DNA of 11,984 nt from Acidobacteriota bacterium (lineage in GTDB: Bacteria; Acidobacteriota; Aminicenantia; UBA2199): contig JAKAGC010000056.1 in NCBI GenBank assembly GCA_021817755.1, forward strand, positions 1 to 11,984. Reading direction: 5' to 3'. The position numbers and the translations under genes were made by a program. The notes under the pieces were generated by a model. It had not been told where the DNA came from and ran no database searches. It saw only the letters and a program-made list of their open reading frames with translations. Positions within the stretch are counted from its first letter, which is position 1. Each line of letters begins with the position of its first letter. Shown here piece by piece: positions 6,673 to 11,984 of this stretch.

Positions 6673-8490
6673 TCAAGATGGAAAATAAGCAGTAAAAACC
6701 ACTCCTTCTCCTTCGATATTCTGAACCGAAATTGTTCCTTTGTGCATTAATACTACGTGTTTAACGATGGATAGACCCAATCCTGTGCCGCCCAGTTTCC
6801 TGGAGCGAGATTTATCCACTACATAAAACCGCTCGAAAAGGCGTGGAAGGCTTTTTTCAGGAATAGGAAGCCCTGTATTCTTCACCTGGATTTTTAATTG
6901 TGATACTCCTTCTTTTTCTTCGGCAGCCATTAACAGGGTAATTTTACCTTTTTCCGTATATTTTACTGCATTATCGATAAGATTGATGAAGAATTGTTCC
7001 ATTTTAAACCGCTCACCTCGGAAAAGAGGTAAATCTTTAGGAATAACCACTTCCAATTGAAGAATTTTTTCTTTTATTTTTTCAAGATATATTTTCAAGA
7101 TATTGTTCGCCATATCATCCAGGTCCAGGAGTTCGAAATGTGTTTCTCTTTTGGGTTCTTCCAGTTCGGAGAGAGTTAGGAGATCGGAGACGATGCGGTT
7201 CATTCGTTCCGTATGGCGTTTAATAATTTCCATATAGGGATTCTTTCTCATGCTTTTTTCTTCTTCTTCCAGTGTTTCGATGAATCCTTTTATGGCAGTA
7301 AGCGGAGTTTTCAATTCGTGGGTCAGATTAACGACAAAGTCTTTTTTCATTTGCTCAAGCTGCTTAAACTGGGTAATATCGCGGAAAATAATAACCAATT
7401 CGTCCTCTTTTTCCATAGGGTTGAATCCTACCAGGTAGTGGTTATTATCCAATTCGAATTGTTCGTAAAAACCTTGTTTGGTATCGAAGGCTTTTTTTAC
7501 ACAGTCACCGAAATGAGGTAACCGGAGTGCTTCCCAGTAGAGGTGTCCGTACATGTTTGTTTTTCCTGACAGTTCTTCAAAACTTTTGTTGCAGAGTTTT
7601 ATTTTGTCATCTGAAGTAATTACCAGAAGCCCTTCTTTAATCGAAGACATAATCGCATGTAGTTCTGCCTGGTGTTCAGTTAATGAGACAAAAAGGGATT
7701 TTTGATTGGCGATCATATCATTGAAATCATGTGCCATTTCGCCCAATTCATCGTGGGAAGCCGAGTAAATTTTAGTTTCGAAATTTCCCAAAGCCAGCTC
7801 CCGAACTGCCGAAGAAATATCTTTAAGCGGTCGCGTGATGCTTCGGGAGTACAACCATGCCATGAAAAGCAGGAAGAAAAAGACTGCGATAAATGCAAGA
7901 ATCAATTTTTCTTTTAATGTTGAAAAAAGCCGGTCTATTTTTGTAAGATAAAGACTTAAGCGAATAACCATTACCACTTCGCTGTTTTTTAAAACAGGTT
8001 TAGCAAGGTACATCATTTCTTCATGGGTAGTGGTGCTGAACCGTTCCACTGCTCGTGTTTCTCCGTCAAGTGCGCGTGCGATTTCCGGCCTGCCCCTGTG
8101 GTTTTCCATTAATTGAGGCGGTTTATCGGAATCTGCCAGAACAGTACCCGTAGGATTTATTACTGTGACGCGGATATCTGTTTGCTTCCCGAAATCTTTA
8201 AGCAGTTTATCCATTTCATCGAAGTTATTTTTCTCATATAATTCATACAAACGAGGTTCGAGAGCGTTTCCAACCTGGAAGAGATGATGTTCCAGGTCAT
8301 CGGTATAAAAACTGCGTATTGTGCCTTGTAAGAATAGGAATAAAAAAATGATAACCAGGATAATAATCGCAATATATTGAATAAAGGTTCTTATTAGAAG
8401 TGGACTACGCCCCCAGCTCATTAAGCCTTTTTTAGCCATCTTAACAGTCAGTGAATTTTTCCGATTATCGGTGTTTGAAGTGTTTTTCAT
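6673..8490 (-). CDS. phoR: Membrane sensor histidine kinase, PhoR type
   Basis: The 605 residues form a phosphate-type sensor kinase: a cytoplasmic start, membrane helix 1 (about 36-57), an extracytoplasmic domain of about 140 residues, membrane helix 2 (about 196-214), HAMP (217-270), PAS (about 275-378), HisKA dimerisation domain and an ATPase domain to the end. The phosphoacceptor is H391 in HELKTPLTAI, with T395 in the place used for phosphatase activity. The N box contains N503 and N507 (FINLIDNAVKYT). The G2 box is GGTGLGLSIVKH (567-578). The G1 box is deviant: VKNTGLPI (536-543) has N538 where the adenine-contacting aspartate normally lies and P542 for the second glycine. The start codon overlaps the phoB stop by one base (TAATG), so the pair is translationally coupled. 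The gene ends with TGA directly followed by TAA. Naming as PhoR rests on architecture and the PHO-like repeats upstream of phoB. Confidence 0.85.
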   Translation of the reverse strand: MKNTSNTDNRKNSLTVKMAKKGLMSWGRSPLLIRTFIQYIAIIILVIIFLFLFLQGTIRSFYTDDLEHHLFQVGNALEPRLYELYEKNNFDEMDKLLKDFGKQTDIRVTVINPTGTVLADSDKPPQLMENHRGRPEIARALDGETRAVERFSTTTHEEMMYLAKPVLKNSEVVMVIRLSLYLTKIDRLFSTLKEKLILAFIAVFFFLLFMAWLYSRSITRPLKDISSAVRELALGNFETKIYSASHDELGEMAHDFNDMIANQKSLFVSLTEHQAELHAIMSSIKEGLLVITSDDKIKLCNKSFEELSGKTNMYGHLYWEALRLPHFGDCVKKAFDTKQGFYEQFELDNNHYLVGFNPMEKEDELVIIFRDITQFKQLEQMKKDFVVNLTHELKTPLTAIKGFIETLEEEEKSMRKNPYMEIIKRHTERMNRIVSDLLTLSELEEPKRETHFELLDLDDMANNILKIYLEKIKEKILQLEVVIPKDLPLFRGERFKMEQFFINLIDNAVKYTEKGKITLLMAAEEKEGVSQLKIQVKNTGLPIPEKSLPRLFERFYVVDKSRSRKLGGTGLGLSIVKHVVLMHKGTISVQNIEGEGVVFTAYFPS

Positions 8491-9197
8491 TATAGTTCCA
8501 ATTTATAACCTACTCCACGGATATTCTTAACTAATTTACCAGCCGGTCCCAATTTCTCGCGCAGGTTTTTGATATGAACGTCTACTGTTCGGTCATATAC
8601 ATCTTTTTCGTCATCCCACAGAATATCCAGTATTTTTTCTCTCGAGTATACCCAGCCCGGTTTTTCTGCCAGTAATTTGAGAATTAGAAATTCAGTTGTT
8701 GTAAGGGTAATCTTTTCACCTTCTGCCAGTACTTCATATTTGTCCGGATCGATGCGTAATGTATTTCCGAACTCGATCACGTGTTCAGGCGAATCCGGTT
8801 GGCGTTTTTCGCGGCGAAGTACGGCTTTTACTCGAGCAACTAGTTCACGTGGAGAAAATGGTTTGGGAATATAATCATCAGCTCCGAGCTCTAGCCCCAA
8901 TACCACATCGAACTCTTCTGCTTTGGCTGTGACCATAATCACAGGAATTTGTGCATACCGTTCATTTTTTTTGAGGCTCTTGCATACATCGAGGCCATCA
9001 TAATCCGGGAGCATTAAGTCCAATATTATTAAATCCGGGAGTCGTGATGACAGCATTTTCATCATTGGACCCGCTTCCGGGAAAGTCTCGACATCATAGC
9101 CGGATTTTTTAAGGTGAATCGATATCAACTCAAGGATATCCGGTTCATCTTCCACAACGAAAACCGATTGCTTATCTTTTAATTTTGTTTCACTCAT
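8490..9197 (-). CDS. phoB: Response regulator, OmpR/PhoB family
   Basis: The 235 residues have a receiver domain (about 10-125) and an OmpR-type winged-helix DNA-binding domain (about 138-235). In the receiver, E16 and D17 form the acidic pocket, D60 is the phosphoacceptor (LIILDLMLPD), T90 the switch residue (VTAK) and K112 the conserved lysine (YIPKPF). The effector domain shows TTTEFLILKLLAEKPGWVYSR (164-184) and the recognition helix with DRTVDVHIKNLREKLG. It ends in VRGVGYKLEL-like sequence (IRGVGYKLEL). The ATG has GAGG 6 nt upstream. The downstream phoR overlaps by one base. The 117-nt gap to the glycerate kinase gene holds 11-bp repeats that resemble PHO boxes, so autoactivation is likely. 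It would activate phosphate-starvation genes if the PhoB identity is right; another OmpR-type role cannot be fully excluded. Confidence 0.9.
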   Translation of the reverse strand: MSETKLKDKQSVFVVEDEPDILELISIHLKKSGYDVETFPEAGPMMKMLSSRLPDLIILDLMLPDYDGLDVCKSLKKNERYAQIPVIMVTAKAEEFDVVLGLELGADDYIPKPFSPRELVARVKAVLRREKRQPDSPEHVIEFGNTLRIDPDKYEVLAEGEKITLTTTEFLILKLLAEKPGWVYSREKILDILWDDEKDVYDRTVDVHIKNLREKLGPAGKLVKNIRGVGYKLEL

Positions 9198-9206
9198 CGA
9201 GTGCCT

Positions 9207-9239
9207 CGTGTTTTAACCCATTTTTAACGGGAATTTAAT
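9207..9239 (-). repeat. Three 11-bp direct repeats in the phoB leader
   Basis: On the minus strand, three units follow each other exactly every 11 nt: ATTAAATTCCC (9239-9229), GTTAAAAATGG (9228-9218) and GTTAAAACACG (9217-9207). They share the xTTAAA core and end just before the ribosome site of phoB. The 11-nt phase is the same as in the upstream PHO-like array but the core lacks the final ACA. A fourth GGTTAAAA at 9257-9250 is out of phase. They may be a second regulator site in the leader. Confidence 0.5.
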
Positions 9240-9264
9240 AGGTTATTCATTTTAACCTTGCTGT

Positions 9265-9319
9265 ATTAAACACCCATAGTGTTAATCCATAATAATCGTA
9301 TTGTTAAGATTATGTTAAG
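9265..9319 (-). promoter_or_regulatory. PHO box-like array and -10 element of phoB
   Basis: Four consecutive 11-mers on the minus strand, CTTAACATAAT, CTTAACAATAC, GATTATTATGG and ATTAACACTAT, cover 9319-9276. Units 1, 2 and 4 contain TTAACA in identical phase, and unit 3 is degenerate. This matches the known PHO box design of repeated TT(A/T/C)ACA cores at 11-nt intervals in Bacillus. A -10-like TTTAAT (9270-9265) follows with no -35 element, as expected for an activator-dependent promoter. The array begins within the stop region of the glycerate kinase gene (stop codon 9317-9315). The inference is that phoB-phoR activate themselves. Confidence 0.65.
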
Positions 9320-10649
9320 AAAGATAAAATAAACGTAAATCCATTACATTTGTGCCTGTCGGACCAGTTCGAATCTGCTGCTCCATTTCTTCGAAGAAGT
9401 GGTGCGAATCAAACGTGTCGAGGTAGTGTTTCCAGTCAATCCCCAAAAGAAATGCATTTGTATAGGATTCATTATCAATCCAGGCACCTGCCGCATCGCT
9501 TGAACCATCGATCCCATCCGTTCCGATACTGGCAATAATATAAGGAAATGATACGTCTTTGAGTTCATCCATCATATGAAGAACAAACGCTTGATTTCGT
9601 CCGCCACGTCCTTGTGTATTGTTTTTTGATTTAGTAAGATCAACTGTTAACTCTCCTCCGCAGAGAATTAGAACCGGAGGTCTAAAAGGTGTATGATATT
9701 CTCCTATTTCCCTCACAAAAGAAGCGTACAGTTTCGCTGCCTGGGAAACCTCTCCTTTATCGCCGGTGGTAAGAATATGAGCTTGAATTCCCATTTCATG
9801 GGCACAGTGTTTTGCTGCAAGGACAGCCGTTCGTATATCGCCCAGCATCACATGAATATTGTCTTCTTTTTCAGAAGAAATTTCCTGTTTTTTATTGACC
9901 GATTCATCCGCAATCAAGTTTTTAAAAAATGAATCCACCCGCGGATCAAGCTTTTCCAAAAGGTCGTACTTTTTTAGTATCTCATACGCTTCGGAGGCAG
10001 TGGTATTATCTTTCATGGAGGGACCGGAACCGACGGCATCTATTGGTGAGTTAACAATATCCGATATCACTAGCGTAATGACTTTTGCAGGTGAAACCAA
10101 ACGTGCCAGTTTTCCACCTTTTAAAGCAGAAATTCGTTTCCGAACTTTATTTGTTTCTGTGACTTCTGCACCGGCAGCAAGTAGCATCCGGTTGATTTCG
10201 ATTTTATCTTGAAGCTCGATTCCCGGTAATGGTTGTGCCATCATTGCAGAAGCTCCGCCTGAAATCAGGAAAAAAACCAGGTCCTCTCCGGTCACATGTT
10301 TATTTATATAGGTAAGAACTGCGGCTCCTGCTTGCAAGCTTCGTTCATCCGGTACAGGATGAGAACCCGGGAAGAATTGAACTTTTGAATCTGTAAAGCG
10401 ATGCTCTTCAAGAGAGACGACAATGCCCCCGTATATTTTTTCTCCAATGATTCGGTTTAATCCATCCCACATTGGTACTGCGGCTTTTCCTGCCCCGATG
10501 ATATGAATGCGCCTGTACTGTTCAAGATCGATTGTGTGGTCTTTCACATCCAGTGTATGATTAGTCAGTCTTACATTTTCACCCATTAAACGCACCGGAT
10601 CAATACTATCCAGTGCGTAACGGATAATTCGGTTTAAAAAATCATACAT
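9315..10649 (-). CDS. Glycerate 2-kinase, DUF4147/MOFRL type
   Basis: The 444 residues match the class II glycerate kinase family (GckA/TtuD type), which phosphorylates D-glycerate, usually to 2-phosphoglycerate. The N-terminal DUF4147 domain has GAGKAAVPM (52-60), where K55 is the conserved active-site lysine of the family, and SGGASA (130-135). The C-terminal MOFRL domain has GRGGRNQ (347-353), the long signature GTDGIDGSSDAAGA (376-389) and GPTGTN (429-434). No membrane segment is visible. The ATG at 10649 lies 15 nt after the preceding gene, with a short AGGA just 2 nt ahead, so coupling is plausible. No terminator separates it from phoB, so some readthrough into phoBR is likely. The last codons overlap the first PHO-like unit. 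It feeds glycolysis from glycerate, for example from serine or glycolate breakdown. Confidence 0.92.
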   Translation of the reverse strand: MYDFLNRIIRYALDSIDPVRLMGENVRLTNHTLDVKDHTIDLEQYRRIHIIGAGKAAVPMWDGLNRIIGEKIYGGIVVSLEEHRFTDSKVQFFPGSHPVPDERSLQAGAAVLTYINKHVTGEDLVFFLISGGASAMMAQPLPGIELQDKIEINRMLLAAGAEVTETNKVRKRISALKGGKLARLVSPAKVITLVISDIVNSPIDAVGSGPSMKDNTTASEAYEILKKYDLLEKLDPRVDSFFKNLIADESVNKKQEISSEKEDNIHVMLGDIRTAVLAAKHCAHEMGIQAHILTTGDKGEVSQAAKLYASFVREIGEYHTPFRPPVLILCGGELTVDLTKSKNNTQGRGGRNQAFVLHMMDELKDVSFPYIIASIGTDGIDGSSDAAGAWIDNESYTNAFLLGIDWKHYLDTFDSHHFFEEMEQQIRTGPTGTNVMDLRLFYLS

Positions 10650-10664
10650 AATCCTGTTTATCGA

Positions 10665-11549
10665 TTAAGAAATCGGGTAATTGGATATCCTTAAATGTAG
10701 TAAAGTGGAAACTTTTCGCATGTATCGAATACCGTCTGTCAAATCCTTCAAAAATTTTGTCAGGTATTTTACAAAATCGTTTTCGTCTCGCATTCTCAAC
10801 TTGGTTTCAAATTCCTGGGTCAGGTCCCGGAGTTCGATCATTAGATTTGACAGGTAAAGGATATTATCGAGAACTTCCATCAAATTTGTTTTATGAATAT
10901 CCGATATTTTCGTTTCTTTGAATAACTGGATCCGTTCCATTGCATCCGATACTGTTTCCTGGATTGAATAATGGATCTCATCCAGGTAAGACTTTTTGTA
11001 ATCTTCAAAGTATCTCAATTTATGTTTGGCCCGGTCCTGTATTTTGTCATCCTGTTCGATTAAAGATAGAAAGTACTTTTTAAAACCCAAATACTTCCTC
11101 TCAAATTTTTTCAGGTTGATAAAATCCCTTCCGATATATATTTTATCTTTATAAGTATCCAGTAATTCGTCTTCGTAATGGGTGTAGAATTTTAATTCAA
11201 AACGTGCATCACGTTTATGGAGCATTCGTGCGATTAAAATACTCTGGGGGTTGGAAAGATAATAGGAATTTTCTTCAACTAATGCGCTATATACATAGAG
11301 TGAATTTAAAACGTATTTCTTCAAAGCGTCAAGAAACTCTTCATTATTATCAACAAATTCAAGAAGTTCCGGTTTTTGTTCCCCGATTAGCAAAACGTAA
11401 TAGGGTGAAAACAGGTAATTCTCTCCATCGATTTCGAATTCAAAATGTAAATAATTTAGTGCTTTTTTATATAAGTTCGAATAGGTTATTTCCGGACAAT
11501 CAGTGAACCTGCTGTCTCTGAATTGGTTAAATACTTCTAATATTCCCAC
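10665..11549 (-). CDS. Helical protein of unknown function
   Basis: I do not recognise a family. The 294-residue protein is rich in charged and aromatic residues, with no signal peptide or membrane helix and no cysteine pair; the only cysteine is C18. Residues about 145-285 are mostly amphipathic helix and include coiled-coil-like stretches (KKFERKYLGFKKYFLSLIEQ, 147-166). The first 140 residues look mixed alpha/beta (FEFEIDGENYLFSPYYVLLI). The GTG at 11549 is the start because GAGGAGG lies 5 nt before it; the reading frame extends to 11624, but that part lies in the promoter. It is the first gene of a minus-strand operon with glycerate kinase 15 nt downstream and is divergent from the Fur-family gene. 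Neither neighbour assigns it a role. Confidence 0.8.
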   Translation of the reverse strand: MGILEVFNQFRDSRFTDCPEITYSNLYKKALNYLHFEFEIDGENYLFSPYYVLLIGEQKPELLEFVDNNEEFLDALKKYVLNSLYVYSALVEENSYYLSNPQSILIARMLHKRDARFELKFYTHYEDELLDTYKDKIYIGRDFINLKKFERKYLGFKKYFLSLIEQDDKIQDRAKHKLRYFEDYKKSYLDEIHYSIQETVSDAMERIQLFKETKISDIHKTNLMEVLDNILYLSNLMIELRDLTQEFETKLRMRDENDFVKYLTKFLKDLTDGIRYMRKVSTLLHLRISNYPIS

Positions 11550-11554
11550 AGTTA

Positions 11555-11561
11555 CCTCCTC
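11555..11561 (-). promoter_or_regulatory. Ribosome binding site fixing a GTG start
   Basis: GAGGAGG on the minus strand lies 5 nt before the GTG at 11549. It decides the start of the 294-residue protein, because no ATG in the frame upstream has a comparable site. Confidence 0.8.
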
Positions 11562-11565
11562 GAAA

Positions 11566-11594
11566 ATTATATCCAAATGAAAACAAAAAGTAAA
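11566..11594 (-). promoter_or_regulatory. Promoter of the helical-protein/glycerate kinase operon
   Basis: On the minus strand, TTTACT (11594-11589) and TATAAT (11571-11566) are separated by 17 nt. Transcription would start near 11559, giving a leader of about 10 nt that begins inside or right at the ribosome site. This is unusually short, so either the leader is minimal or the true start is slightly upstream. Confidence 0.6.
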
Positions 11595-11617
11595 GCCATA
11601 AAATTTATTTCCCCCCA

Positions 11618-11646
11618 TTGACAAAAGAAAATGTTATTATTATAAT
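11618..11646 (+). promoter_or_regulatory. Consensus promoter of the Fur-family gene
   Basis: TTGACA (11618-11623) and TATAAT (11641-11646) are perfect consensus hexamers separated by exactly 17 nt. Transcription should start near 11653, inside the inverted repeat that follows, leaving an untranslated leader of about 110 nt before the ATG at 11763. The strength of such a promoter fits a gene kept down by its own product. Confidence 0.85.
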
Positions 11647-11648
11647 AA

Positions 11649-11674
11649 GGTTGTAATGATTACAAATTACAACC
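11649..11674. promoter_or_regulatory. PerR/Fur-like operator at the transcription start
   Basis: TTGTAAT (11651-11657), one G, then ATTACAA (11659-11665) forms a perfect 7-1-7 inverted repeat, the same layout as the Per box TTATAATNATTATAA. A second ATTACAA follows directly (11666-11672). GGTTGTAAT (11649-11657) and ATTACAACC (11666-11674) form a 9-bp outer inverted repeat with 8 nt between. It covers the expected +1, so repression by blocking the promoter is the simple reading. Confidence 0.75.
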
Positions 11675-11762
11675 AATACAAACCGGTATACAATTTAATA
11701 AAGAATTCACGTAGAGTGGATTTAACCGGAAATAATCAACGAAATTCGATGAGGTTAAGAAA

Positions 11763-11984
11763 ATGAATGAGCCACAAACCGAAATGGTAGGAATGGATAA
11801 GATGAAGAGTTTTCTTGAATCAAGAGGAGTAAAACCTTCTTTTCAGCGTTTAAAAATACTCGAGTATATAGTAAAGAATCGCGATCATCCATCTGTGGAT
11901 ACCATATTCCAGGCGCTTTGTGATGAAATACCCACACTGTCTAAGACAACCGTATACAACACATTGAGTCTTTTTTCCGAAAAA
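11763..11984 (+). CDS. Fur-family transcriptional regulator, PerR-like, partial
   Basis: The first 74 residues of a metal-dependent repressor are visible; the dimerisation domain and the cysteine-based zinc site lie beyond the window. The winged-helix domain is typical: SFQRLKILEYI (26-36), then HPSVDTIFQAL (42-52), then the recognition helix SKTTVYNTLSLF (60-71). H42 falls where B. subtilis PerR has the metal-ligand His37. The ATG at 11763 has GAGG 8 nt upstream. The upstream inverted repeat resembles a Per box and overlaps the promoter, which implies negative autoregulation. PerR (peroxide sensing) is favoured over Fur (iron) by the HPS.D.IF sequence and the operator. Zur or another subgroup cannot be excluded from this half alone. 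Confidence 0.88.
   Translation, partial: MNEPQTEMVGMDKMKSFLESRGVKPSFQRLKILEYIVKNRDHPSVDTIFQALCDEIPTLSKTTVYNTLSLFSEK

Noticed and set aside
6659..6679. Direct repeat TTATCAAGAT twice, 11 nt apart, at the phoR stop
   Set aside because: A single small tandem duplication at a gene end; it has no link to the PHO-like arrays and no partner elsewhere in the window.
11204..11506. 100-codon open frame on the plus strand
   Set aside because: It is opposite the helical protein, which has its own promoter and ribosome site; no initiation signal was seen for the plus-strand frame.
11550..11624. 25-codon N-terminal extension of the helical protein
   Set aside because: It would run through the -35 and -10 elements; the GTG behind GAGGAGG is the better start.
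11755..11937. 60-codon open frame on the minus strand
   Set aside because: It is antisense to the Fur-family gene, whose helix-turn-helix sequence is unmistakable.

Overview
The window is an AT-rich bacterial chromosome segment made of housekeeping and regulatory genes. I see no rRNA, tRNA, CRISPR array, phage or insertion-sequence signature. Standard stop codons, good Shine-Dalgarno sites, near-consensus sigma-70-type promoters, a PhoB/PhoR pair with TTAACA-type PHO repeats, a membrane two-domain sensor kinase and an OPA-type transporter fit a low-GC bacterium. The protein style suggests a lineage of the FCB/Cloacimonadota-Marinimicrobia-Calditrichota kind, but that placement is only a low-confidence impression.

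Left block (1-2685, minus strand): a three-gene operon reads leftward. It holds a GNAT-like acyltransferase-fold protein (376 aa), a P-loop kinase-like protein of unknown role (251 aa) and the N-terminal 253 residues of an organophosphate:phosphate-antiporter-type MFS transporter, which runs off the window. The last two genes are separated by 1 nt. The transporter's ribosome binding site lies inside the last codons of the P-loop gene.

Middle block (3009-6583, plus strand): a promoter drives rpmE (L31), prfA (RF1), prmC (the methyltransferase that modifies the GGQ glutamine of RF1) and a B12-binding-type radical SAM protein. All are packed with a 20-nt overlap (rpmE/prfA), a 7-nt gap (prfA/prmC) and a 1-nt gap (prmC/radical SAM). 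RF1 and its modifying enzyme are therefore co-expressed. A hairpin at 6611-6642 separates this operon from the convergent phoBR pair.

Right block (6673-11549, minus strand): an uncharacterised helical 294-aa protein and a MOFRL/DUF4147-type glycerate 2-kinase are followed by phoB and phoR. PhoB has its own control region. Four tandem 11-bp units, three of them carrying TTAACA, start inside the end of the glycerate kinase gene and look like a PHO box for autoregulation. A second set of three 11-bp repeats lies in the phoB leader.

Far right (11618-11984, plus strand): a Fur-family regulator, PerR-like, is cut by the window edge. It is driven by a perfect TTGACA-17-TATAAT promoter, and a perfect 7-1-7 inverted repeat overlaps the predicted transcription start, which implies autorepression. 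It is divergent from the uncharacterised 294-aa gene, whose own promoter is only 23 bp away.

The least explained parts are the GNAT/P-loop/transporter operon, the 294-aa gene and the radical SAM gene attached to prmC. I found no clear sign of a novel defence or mobile system.
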